Below are positions 1 through 5,624 of a DNA stretch of 6,237 nucleotides, piece after piece. Where the stretch lies: positions 1 through 6,237 of the forward strand of contig JAIFNE010000066.1 of the NCBI GenBank assembly GCA_020047875.1, in the 5' to 3' direction. Under the pieces are notes generated by a model, which worked only from the letters and a program-made list of their open reading frames with translations, was not told the origin of the DNA and made no database searches. The DNA is from Hydrogenophaga sp. GTDB taxonomy: Bacteria > Pseudomonadota > Gammaproteobacteria > Burkholderiales > Burkholderiaceae_C. Within the stretch, counting starts at the first letter, position 1; every line of letters begins with the position of its first letter. A program made the position numbers and the translations under genes.

Positions 1-683
1 CTCAATGGCCGGGCCGCCCAGTTTGCCGCGCGCAGCGTGCGCGACAACCTAAGCGCGTTTGTGGCTGGGCTGGACGGGGTGGGCGCCGGCGCGGTGCGCT
101 TCGAGGCGGGCGAGGTCATCACGCCCACCCAGCGGCGCTCGTTCAACGCCGTGGTGTCCGCCGCCTACGCCAACCGCATCCAGCTCTGGAGCGACGGCTT
201 CTACCGCACGCCCAAGATCCACTACGACAAAACCACCCTCACCGGCCGCCCGTTCTACTACTTCGCCTACGGCGCCGCGGTGAGCGAAGTGGCCATTGAC
301 ACGCTCACCGGCGAGAGCCGTGTGCTGAAGGTGGACATCCTAGCCATCGACATCGGCCAGATTGAAGGCGGTTTCGTACAGGGCATGGGCTGGCTCACCA
401 CCGAGCAGCTGGTCTGGACCGGCAAGGGCTTGTTGGCCACCCACGCGCCCAGCACCTACAAAATCCCGGCCACCGGCGACATACCGGCGCATTTCAAGGT
501 GGCGCTCTGGCACGAGGCCAACCGGGAAGACAACGTGCACGGCAGCAAGGCGGTGGGCGAGCCGCCGTTCATGCGCTGCGCGACGCGGTGGCGCAAGCCG
601 GCGGGCAACCCGAAGCCATGAACGCGCCCGCCACCGCCGAAGAGGTGTTGCGCGCGGTGCAGGCAGCGCCCGCCGTGAACTGA
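1..683 (+). pseudogene. xdhB: Xanthine dehydrogenase, molybdopterin-binding subunit, 3' part, frameshifted
   Basis: This is the C-terminal part of the large molybdenum-cofactor subunit of xanthine dehydrogenase, which oxidises hypoxanthine and xanthine to urate in the cytoplasm during purine breakdown. It enters open from the left edge in frame 1 (LNGRAAQFAAR). Family-typical segments follow: AYANRIQLWSDGFYRTPKIH, GRPFYYFAYGAA, AIDIGQIEGGFVQGMGW, THAPSTYKIP and SKAVGEPPF; the Glu of the GEPP motif is the family's catalytic base and is kept. Two lesions are visible. Near 340-343 the text jumps from VDIL to AIDIGQ, lacking about nine residues that relatives have there (a DVGxSLNP-like segment). 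After GEPPFM (571-573) the frame goes wrong. The expected ending (LRDAVAQAGG, then APATAEEVLRAVQ) is read in frame 3 from 576 to the stop at 681-683, consistent with a net loss of about 22 bases. Frame 1 itself continues with unrelated residues to a stop at 619-621. The accessory gene xdhC, often next in such operons, is absent. Assembly error is the main alternative to true decay. Confidence 0.82.
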
Positions 684-695
684 GCCGGGGCTCCG

Positions 696-701
696 TAAAA
701 T
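696..701 (+). promoter_or_regulatory. Possible -10 element ahead of the 99-residue gene
   Basis: TAAAAT is a near match (5 of 6) to the sigma-70 -10 hexamer and stands out as A/T-rich in a GC-rich gap between the xdhB remnant and the ATG at 766. No good -35 is visible: the best candidate, GTGAAC at 675-680, matches three of six with a short 15-base spacer. If it works, it would start the small gene and panE; this is inference. Confidence 0.25.
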
Positions 702-765
702 CGCGGGCTTTGCGAGCGTCTCTCGCCCGCGCCAGCCCCGAAACCTTGCCCGCCCAAAAAGCACC

Positions 766-1065
766 ATGCAGTACTCCGTTTCCCACCACAAACTCAAACT
801 GATCCTCGCCGCGCACGGGCTGAAAAACGGCGACGCTGGCGGCATCGACGCGCTCTTTGGCGGCAACGACGGTTACTACTGGTTTGGCACCCTGCGCGAT
901 CTCTGCCCGGAAGGCAAAACGCTGTCGTGGGAAAACCAGTACGCCATGGTCCACGCGATCCAGCAACATGAAGACGCCACCGCTGCCGAAGACGAAATGA
1001 AGCCGCAAAAGCCCAGCGCAGCCAACATCGCCGCGCTGTCCAAGCTGCTCGGCGACCCGCTCTGA
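766..1065 (+). CDS. Conserved-looking hypothetical protein, 99 aa
   Basis: I do not recognise this protein. It starts MQYSVSHHKLKLILAAHGLK, has an aromatic, glycine-rich middle (GGNDGYYWFGTLRDLCPEG, about residues 28-46), then a stretch rich in Gln, Glu and Asp (about 57-75), and ends in a helix-like SAANIAALSKLLGDPL. There is no signal peptide or membrane segment, so it is probably a soluble cytoplasmic protein, with a single Cys in the centre. The ATG at 766 has no clear Shine-Dalgarno sequence (CCCAAAAAGCACC precedes it), but codon use matches the neighbouring genes and no competing frame is plausible. It lies 82 bases after the xdhB remnant and 33 bases before the reductase gene on the same strand, so it is likely co-transcribed with the latter. 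No function is assigned. Confidence 0.8.
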   Translation: MQYSVSHHKLKLILAAHGLKNGDAGGIDALFGGNDGYYWFGTLRDLCPEGKTLSWENQYAMVHAIQQHEDATAAEDEMKPQKPSAANIAALSKLLGDPL

Positions 1066-1098
1066 GCCCGGTCGCGCCCAACGCTGGAACACCCTGAG

Positions 1099-2016
1099 AT
1101 GAACCCGCCCAGCGCCCCGCTGCAGGTCGCCGTGCTCGGCGCCGGTGCCGTGGGTTGCTTTTATGGCGGCATGCTGGCGCGCGCCGGCCACCGCGTCACC
1201 CTGATCGGTCGGCCAGCGCATGTGCAGGCCATCGAATCGCAGGGCCTGCGCATGCAGACCCAGGACTTCGACGAGCGGGTGCACTTGGCCGCCAGCACCG
1301 AGCCCGCCGCGGTGGCCGGCGCCGATCTGGTGCTGCTGGCGGTGAAATCGCCCGACACCGAAACCGCCGGCGAGCAGATGCGCGCCCACCTCAAGCCCGG
1401 CGCGCTGCTGCTGTGCCTGCAAAACGGCGTGGACAACGCCGAGCGGTTGCGCGGTGTGCTGCCCGGCGCATCGGTGGCGGCTGCGGTGGTTTATGTGGCC
1501 ACCGAAATGGCCGGGCCCGGCCACCTGCGGCACCACGGGCGCGGCGAACTGGTGATCGAGCCCGCCGGGCGCAGCGCCGAGGTGGCCCAGGCCTTCGCGG
1601 CCGCCGGTGTGCCCACCGAGATCAGCGACAACGTGCGCGGCGCGCTCTGGGCCAAGCTCATCCTCAACTGCGCCTACAACGCGCTCTCTGGCCTGGGCCG
1701 CCTGCCCTATGGCGAGCTGGTTCGGCAACCCGGGGTGCAGGATGTGATGCGCGATGTGGTGGCCGAATGCCGCGCGGTGGCCCAGGCCGACGGCGTGACG
1801 CTGCCCGGCGACATCGACGCGATGGTGCGCCGGATCGCCGAGACCATGCCCACCCAGCACTCCTCCACCGCGCAAGACCTGATGCGCGGCAAGCCCACCG
1901 AAATCGACTTTCTGAATGGCCATGTGGTGCGCCGCGGTGAAGCGCTCGGCCTGCCCACGCCCGCCAATCGCGTGCTGTGGACGCTGGTGAAACTGCTGGA
2001 AACCCGCGCCACCTGA
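1099..2016 (+). CDS. panE: 2-dehydropantoate 2-reductase (ketopantoate reductase)
   Basis: This 305-residue protein has the ketopantoate reductase fold: it would reduce 2-dehydropantoate to D-pantoate with NADPH, a cytoplasmic step in pantothenate and coenzyme A synthesis. The N-terminal Rossmann nucleotide-binding motif is GAGAVG at residues 14-19. The central LLAVKS (79-84) and LQNGVDN (107-113) are family hallmarks, with Asn109 at the position of E. coli Asn98. The C-terminal helical domain carries WAKLILNCAYN (184-194), with the catalytic Lys186, and SST then GKPTEIDFLNG (264-274), with the catalytic Glu268 matching E. coli Glu256. Length is typical of the family. The ATG at 1099 directly follows TGAG and has only a weak ribosome site; no earlier in-frame start is better. 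Broad paralogues of this family exist in Burkholderiales that act on other 2-keto acids, so the exact substrate is not certain. Confidence 0.92.
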   Translation: MNPPSAPLQVAVLGAGAVGCFYGGMLARAGHRVTLIGRPAHVQAIESQGLRMQTQDFDERVHLAASTEPAAVAGADLVLLAVKSPDTETAGEQMRAHLKPGALLLCLQNGVDNAERLRGVLPGASVAAAVVYVATEMAGPGHLRHHGRGELVIEPAGRSAEVAQAFAAAGVPTEISDNVRGALWAKLILNCAYNALSGLGRLPYGELVRQPGVQDVMRDVVAECRAVAQADGVTLPGDIDAMVRRIAETMPTQHSSTAQDLMRGKPTEIDFLNGHVVRRGEALGLPTPANRVLWTLVKLLETRAT

Positions 2017-2034
2017 AACATGTCGTGCCAGACT

Positions 2035-2050
2035 CGGGCGCTTTCGCCTG
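2035..2050 (+). terminator. Weak hairpin after panE
   Basis: CGGGCG and CGCCTG can pair (one G-T wobble) around a CTTT loop, 19 bases after the panE stop. No T-run follows, so this would be a poor intrinsic terminator and may only be a short structure in the leader of the next gene. Confidence 0.2.
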
Positions 2051-2092
2051 GGCTTCTGCCGCACCTCCATGAAAAGGGTATCCAATGGGTCG

Positions 2093-2974
2093 ATGATCAG
2101 AATCGAATTGAACATTGAGCTGGACTATCTGGTCGACCCCCGCGGGGCCGACTTCATGTTCAACATTCAGGCCGCCCACACCCCACAGCAAACCGTCTCC
2201 AACGAGCAGCTGTTCATCAGCCAGCGCGTTGACACCCGCGCCCACACCGACGCTGCCAGCGGCAACCGCTACCTGCGCCTGCACGCCTTCGGTGGACCGC
2301 TGCAGCTGCGCTATTCGGCCACGCTGGACATCAGCCACCACCGCGCCGACCCAGCCAGTATTGGAGAGGTACCGGTGCACAGCCTGCCGCCCGAGACCGT
2401 GGGCTACATCTATCCCAGCCGCTACTGCCAGTCCGACCGCCTGCTGCGCCTGGCTTACAACGAATTCGGCAACCTGCCGCAAGGCTACAGCCGGGTGCTG
2501 GCCATTCGAGACTGGGTCACCCGCCAGGTTGCCTTCACCTCCAACACCACCAACGGCACCACCTCGGCGGTGGACACGCTGATCGAACGGGTCGGCGTGT
2601 GCCGCGACTTTGCCCATTTGATGATCGCGCTGTGCCGGGCCTGCAACATCCCGGCACGCTTCGCCACCGGCACCGACTACGGCGCAGACCCCGCGCTCGG
2701 ACCGCCCGATTACCACGCGTACGTTGAGGCCTACCTGGGCGACCGCTGGTACATCTTCGATCCCTCTGGCACCGCCATCCCCATGGCCTTCGTGCGCTTC
2801 GGCACCGGCCGCGACGCCGCCGACGTGGCCTTCGCCACCATGTTCGGGAACGTGCAGACCCAAGCTCCCATCATCCTGGCCCGTGTGGTCGAGGATGCCT
2901 CGCTCGGCTTGCAGCTGCCGCATCACTGCGATCAGGCGCTGTCCACAGACGCTGGGCCCCAGCCGCCCTTTTAG
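2093..2974 (+). CDS. Transglutaminase-like (papain-like fold) family protein
   Basis: The protein is 293 residues from the chosen ATG and belongs to the bacterial transglutaminase-like superfamily (Transglut_core type), soluble and without a signal peptide. The N-terminal half (about residues 1-85) is a beta-rich domain beginning MIRIELNIELDYLVDP. The core shows the full triad: Cys170 in GVCRDFAHLMIALCR, His208 in DYHAYVEAYLG and Asp223 in WYIFDPSG. Members of this family may act as cysteine peptidases or amide-crosslinking enzymes; the substrate cannot be read from sequence. The next ATG upstream in frame, at 2069, would add eight residues (MKRVSNGS); I prefer 2093 because relatives begin close to the MIRI-type strand and the purine run AAAAGGG (2072-2078) lies before it, although 14 bases is a long spacing. 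It is 76 bases after panE on the same strand, with no evident functional link to it. Confidence 0.87.
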   Translation: MIRIELNIELDYLVDPRGADFMFNIQAAHTPQQTVSNEQLFISQRVDTRAHTDAASGNRYLRLHAFGGPLQLRYSATLDISHHRADPASIGEVPVHSLPPETVGYIYPSRYCQSDRLLRLAYNEFGNLPQGYSRVLAIRDWVTRQVAFTSNTTNGTTSAVDTLIERVGVCRDFAHLMIALCRACNIPARFATGTDYGADPALGPPDYHAYVEAYLGDRWYIFDPSGTAIPMAFVRFGTGRDAADVAFATMFGNVQTQAPIILARVVEDASLGLQLPHHCDQALSTDAGPQPPF

Positions 2975-2983
2975 CCCTTCGTT

Positions 2984-3001
2984 GCGGCTCAGCAAAGCCG
3001 C
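2984..3001 (+). terminator. Hairpin downstream of the transglutaminase-like gene
   Basis: GCGGCT and AGCCGC form a perfect six-base-pair stem around a CAGCAA loop, ten bases after the stop codon. The nearest T-run (five T at 3023-3027) is about 20 bases further on, so it is not a classic Rho-independent terminator. It may still protect or end the transcript. Confidence 0.3.
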
Positions 3002-3131
3002 GCTGCGCTAGGGGCAAAGGCGTTTTTGGCGCGTCTCACGGCGCCCAGCGCTGCTGGCCAGCGCATGGCGGGTTGAAGAGGCTTGATGCGGGTGCGCCGC
3101 AGCACCATGTTGGCGGCCAGCGTTAAAGGTG

Positions 3132-3158
3132 TTCAGTTGGCGCCGCATCGGCCGATAC
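3132..3158 (+). promoter_or_regulatory. Sigma-28 (FliA) type flagellar promoter candidate
   Basis: The -10 element GCCGATAC at 3151-3158 matches seven of eight bases of the known FliA consensus GCCGATAA. Exactly 11 bases upstream lies TTCAGTTG (3132-3139), matching five of eight of TAAAGTTT, so the spacing is ideal. The predicted start near 3165 falls inside a perfect 10-base palindrome, TGATCGATCA (3161-3170), and leaves a leader of about 29 bases without a clear ribosome site before the ATG at 3194. A second TAAAG (3124-3128) lies too far upstream for standard spacing. The flagellar nature of the next gene supports the call. Confidence 0.6.
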
Positions 3159-3193
3159 CCTGATCGATCAAGCACCCTTTCTGTCTGCCCATC

Positions 3194-3532
3194 ATGCCGA
3201 TCTCGCCCACCTCGAATGCCGCCGCCATTGGCTTGAGCGGCATGCGTGCCGCTCAGCAACAGCTGGGCACCCAAGCCCACAACATCGCCAACGGCCAGAC
3301 ACCCAATTTCCAGCGGCAAACCGTGGTGCAGACCGCGCAGGTCGGTGGCGGTGTGTCCACAGCCGTGGGCCGCGAAACCACTGCCTCGTCGGCCGATGGC
3401 ACAGGCCTGAGCGCCAGCCCGGTGGACGACCTGGTGGGCCAGCGCGTGAGCCTCTACAGCTTTGCGGCCAACCTGAAAACGGTGCAAACGCAGGACGACA
3501 TGCTGGGCACCCTGCTCGACACGAAAGCCTGA
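3194..3532 (+). CDS. Miniature flagellar basal-body rod/hook-like protein
   Basis: This 112-residue protein carries both end signatures of the flagellar axial family (FlgB/FlgC/FlgF/FlgG/FlgE). The N-terminal helix AIGLSGMRAAQQQLGTQAHN runs into NIANGQTPNFQR (about residues 30-41), matching the family's NIANxxTPxFxR motif. The C-terminal helix (about 79-112), with LVGQRVSLYSFAANLKTV and DDMLGTLLDTKA, matches the family's closing coiled-coil helix. Between them is only a short Gly/Ser/Thr/Ala-rich linker (about 48-78), so the usual central D1/D2 domains are missing. FlgC, the nearest in size, is typically about 135 residues. No signal peptide is present, as expected for substrates of the flagellar export apparatus. 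A sigma-28 promoter candidate lies just upstream and chemoreceptor genes lie downstream in convergent orientation, both fitting a late flagellar role. It could assemble in the rod/hook or act as a cap or regulator; it is not a standard named rod protein. Confidence 0.8.
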   Translation: MPISPTSNAAAIGLSGMRAAQQQLGTQAHNIANGQTPNFQRQTVVQTAQVGGGVSTAVGRETTASSADGTGLSASPVDDLVGQRVSLYSFAANLKTVQTQDDMLGTLLDTKA

Positions 3533-3654
3533 ACCTCAGGCTGTCGCCCCTGGCCGGGCCGTGGCAGCCCGCCTGCGCGGCACCAAGAGCCTGTCGAGCT
3601 TGGGGCGCCGATAGCGTAAACGAAGGTTTCAAGCGGGCTGGGCATTCGGTTGGC

Positions 3655-3667
3655 AGGCCGCTGGCCT
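3655..3667. terminator. Short hairpin between convergent genes
   Basis: AGGCC and GGCCT pair perfectly around a GCT loop in the 154-base gap between the rod-like gene (ends 3532) and the chemoreceptor gene (its stop at 3687, read from the other side). It lacks a T-run on either strand, so a role as a bidirectional terminator is possible but weakly supported. Confidence 0.25.
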
Positions 3668-3686
3668 CAAGCGGCGTCAATTCACG

Positions 3687-5264
3687 TTAGGTTGTGTAAC
3701 CGAGCCGGGCAACCTCGCCCGGCAGCCTGAAGCCGCTGACCGCCCTCACCAGCGTACCGGCCTGGGTGTTCAGGCTCGCGGCGGCGGCGGCGCTCTCTTC
3801 CACCAGCGCGGCGTTTTGCTGCGTGGCCTGGTCCATCTGGCTCACCGCCTGCCCCACCTGGGCAATGCCGTTGCTCTGCTCGGTGGAGGCCGCGCTGATC
3901 TCGCCAACGATGTCCGTCACGCGCCGGATCGACGACACCACTTCATTCATCGTCTGCCCGGCCTGGTCCACCAGCGTGGTGCCTTGCTCCACCCGCTCGG
4001 TGCTGGCGCTGATCAGGCCCTTGATTTCCTTGGCCGCCTCGGCACTGCGTTGCGCCAGGCTGCGCACCTCGCTGGCCACCACTGCAAAGCCGCGGCCCTG
4101 CTCGCCCGCGCGCGCTGCTTCCACCGCGGCGTTCAGCGCCAGGATGTTGGTCTGGAAGGCAATGCCGTCGATGGTGCCGATGATGTCGGCAATGCGACGC
4201 GAGCTGTCGCTGATGCCCTTCATGGTTTCCACCACCTGCCCCACCACCTCACCGCCCCGGATGGCCACGCCCGAGGCGGCCTGCGCCAGCTGGTTGGCCT
4301 GGTGGGCGCTGTCGGCGTTCTGGCGCACGGTGCTGCCCATTTCCTCCATGGTGGCAGAGGTCTGCTCCAGCGCGCTGGCTTGCTGCTCGGTGCGCTGGCT
4401 CAGATCGGCGTTGCCCTGGGCAATCTGCGAACTGGCGGTGGCCACGCTCTCGGCGTTGTTCCGAACCTCAGACACCACCCGGGCCAGGGAAACCTGCATT
4501 TCGTCCATCGCGGCCAGCAGCTGGCTGGTTTCGTCGCGGCCGGACAGCTGCACCGTGGTGGTCAGGTCGCCATCGCGGATGTGGCTTGCCAGATCGATCG
4601 CGCGGGACATGGGCTGCGTGATGCTGCGCGTGATCAGCCAGGCGGCCACCGAGCCCAACCCGATGGCCAGCGCGGTCAGCAGGGTCAGCAGCATCGTGGC
4701 GCGCTTGCCAGCTGCGTGCGCCGCTGCCTCAGCCTCCAGCATCGACTGCTTTTGCAACTCGGCATAACTGCCCAGCAAGTCCTGCCAGGCCCCCGTCTTG
4801 GGTATGGACTGCTGCAACAGCAGCGCCACGGCTTCTTCGTCTTTGTTGTCCATCGCCAGCTTGACGATGTCGCTGTTGACGGCCCGGGCTTCGGTGGCTG
4901 CGGCGTCAATCTTGGCCAGAAAGGCAGCGCCGCTTTCGGAACTTGGCATCTTACTCAGCTCCTCGCGGCTGGTGTTGTAGGCGGCGCGCGCGGCGTCGAT
5001 CTTCTTCACCTCAGGGGGTTTGGCAGCCGGGTCATGGAGCAGCACCACGGTGCGCATGACCCGCCCGACGATGTGCACCTGTTCCGACATGTCGTACGCC
5101 AGCCGCATCTTCTTGACGTCGTCATCCATGAAGCTGGTCAAGGTGCGATCGGCGTTGGCCAGGCTGCTGAGCCCGACGCCGGCCACCGCCACCATGAGGC
5201 ACAGGGTGAGCGCAAAGGCGAGGCCCAGACGGGTACCAATCTTGAGGTTGTAGAGGAATGTCAT
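3687..5264 (-). CDS. Methyl-accepting chemotaxis protein (chemoreceptor)
   Basis: The 525-residue protein is a complete transmembrane chemoreceptor of the Tsr/Tar-like layout. It senses ligands outside the membrane and controls the CheA kinase through CheW inside the cell. A short cytoplasmic start (MTFLYNLKIGTRLG) leads to TM1 at about residues 14-34. A periplasmic region of about 155 residues follows, Ala/Glu-rich and helical, resembling the four-helix-bundle sensor domain. TM2 is at about 190-211, and the HAMP domain at about 212-264 (ITQPMSRAIDLASHIRDGDL). The signalling domain has a methylation-helix segment (QRTEQQASALEQTSATMEEM, 290-309) and the near-invariant hairpin tip DGIAFQTNILALNAAVEAAR with GEQGRGFAVVASEVR (about 366-401). 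The tail ends FRLPGEVARLGYTT, with no NWETF-like CheR/CheB tether. The ATG at 5264 is preceded by CAGAGACCACCACC, a modest ribosome site. It lies downstream of a second receptor gene on the same strand. The ligand cannot be inferred. Confidence 0.95.
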   Translation of the reverse strand: MTFLYNLKIGTRLGLAFALTLCLMVAVAGVGLSSLANADRTLTSFMDDDVKKMRLAYDMSEQVHIVGRVMRTVVLLHDPAAKPPEVKKIDAARAAYNTSREELSKMPSSESGAAFLAKIDAAATEARAVNSDIVKLAMDNKDEEAVALLLQQSIPKTGAWQDLLGSYAELQKQSMLEAEAAAHAAGKRATMLLTLLTALAIGLGSVAAWLITRSITQPMSRAIDLASHIRDGDLTTTVQLSGRDETSQLLAAMDEMQVSLARVVSEVRNNAESVATASSQIAQGNADLSQRTEQQASALEQTSATMEEMGSTVRQNADSAHQANQLAQAASGVAIRGGEVVGQVVETMKGISDSSRRIADIIGTIDGIAFQTNILALNAAVEAARAGEQGRGFAVVASEVRSLAQRSAEAAKEIKGLISASTERVEQGTTLVDQAGQTMNEVVSSIRRVTDIVGEISAASTEQSNGIAQVGQAVSQMDQATQQNAALVEESAAAAASLNTQAGTLVRAVSGFRLPGEVARLGYTT

Positions 5265-5319
5265 GGTGGTGGTCTCTGCTGCTTTCAGTGGTTGGTCGGG
5301 CGGCGGTGGCGGGTGCCAT

Positions 5320-5327
5320 TGATCGGC
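5320..5327 (-). promoter_or_regulatory. Possible sigma-28 -10 element for the complete chemoreceptor
   Basis: Read on the minus strand this is GCCGATCA, seven of eight bases of the FliA -10 consensus, located 55 bases upstream of the receptor's ATG, a sensible distance. However, the octamer at the correct 11-base spacing (CGCAACAT) matches the -35 consensus in only two positions, so the promoter is at best half convincing. Chemoreceptor genes are commonly FliA-dependent, which is the main contextual support. Confidence 0.3.
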
Positions 5328-5495
5328 CGTGGGCGCTCATGTTGCGGATTGACAGACGATTCGGCACACGCTCATTGTCTGAGTGCTGGCGTCGGGTATG
5401 TACTGGAGGAGGGGGATGTTTTGCACCCAGTTCCGGGTTCTGCACCGCCCCGCCTCTGGGGCTGAGCGTTTTTCGGGTGTGTCCGAGCGACGGCT

Positions 5496-5577
5496 CAAAA
5501 CGTGCCCGATCCAGGCGCAAAGCACAGCCATAGCAAGGCTATGACGCGCATTTGCAACGCCGCGCGGGTGCGTTTTG
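5496..5577. repeat. Large imperfect palindrome (three-tier hairpin)
   Basis: The outer arms CAAAACGTGCCCG (5496-5508) and CGGGTGCGTTTTG (5565-5577) pair over 13 positions, two of them G-T wobbles. A middle tier pairs GGCG (5514-5517) with CGCC (5558-5561) and CAAA (5518-5521) with TTTG (5551-5554), leaving CAA bulged. The inner tier CATAGC (5529-5534) and GCTATG (5538-5543) closes on an AAG loop. The perfect 8-mer complement CGGGCACG (5588-5595) can compete for 5501-5508. The wobbles pair only in a + strand transcript; on the minus strand they become A-C mismatches. It resembles a REP-like or other dispersed palindromic intergenic element; whether it recurs in the genome cannot be seen here. 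Confidence 0.65.
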
Positions 5578-5624
5578 GGGTGGTGAGCGGGCACGAACGA
5601 AAGACTCTCAGCCTCTCAGGCCTG

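Larger units (their letters stand above)
5265..5624. other. 360-base intergenic region between two chemoreceptor genes
   Basis: No open frame here looks like a real protein by composition or recognisable motif. The region holds the presumed promoter of the downstream receptor (minus strand). On the + strand it has a perfect TTGACA (5349-5354) with only a poor -10 (CATTGT, 18 bases on), a purine tract GGAGGAGGGGG directly before an ATG (5405-5418), and a GCCCC/GGGGC hairpin (5447-5462) followed six bases later by five T. The large palindrome at 5496-5577 is described separately. Its length, and the large palindrome, are unusual for a gap between two related same-strand genes. Confidence 0.6.

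Noticed and set aside
340..2115. A 591-codon open frame on the minus strand opposite xdhB, the 99-residue gene and panE
   Set aside because: It is a shadow frame caused by high GC at third codon positions. Its protein is a His/Gly/Arg/Ala-rich run without any recognisable domain, and it lies opposite three better-supported genes.
1664..2995. A 443-codon open frame on the minus strand opposite panE and the transglutaminase-like gene
   Set aside because: Low-complexity Gly/Ala/Val/Arg composition and full overlap with a gene bearing an intact catalytic triad.
3048..3064. GCGCTG/CAGCGC hairpin in the gap before the rod-like gene
   Set aside because: A six-base-pair stem without a T-run or any link to the promoter; such stems are common by chance in DNA this GC-rich.
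3607..3614. GCCGATAG, a seven-of-eight match to the FliA -10, after the rod-like gene
   Set aside because: The octamer 11 bases upstream matches the -35 in only one position and no + strand gene follows, so it is most likely chance.
3816..5465. A 549-codon open frame on the + strand opposite the complete chemoreceptor
   Set aside because: The minus-strand frame is an unambiguous chemoreceptor; the + frame is rich in His, Leu and Gly repeats, typical of an antisense shadow of such helices.
5447..5473. GCCCC/GGGGC hairpin followed by five T on the + strand as a Rho-independent terminator
   Set aside because: The T-run starts six bases after the stem and no supported + strand gene lies before it; the stem is only five base pairs.
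5337..5594. An 85-codon minus-strand frame in the gap between the receptors
   Set aside because: It runs through the palindrome, has no recognisable motif, no good ribosome site and a composition typical of noncoding GC-rich DNA.
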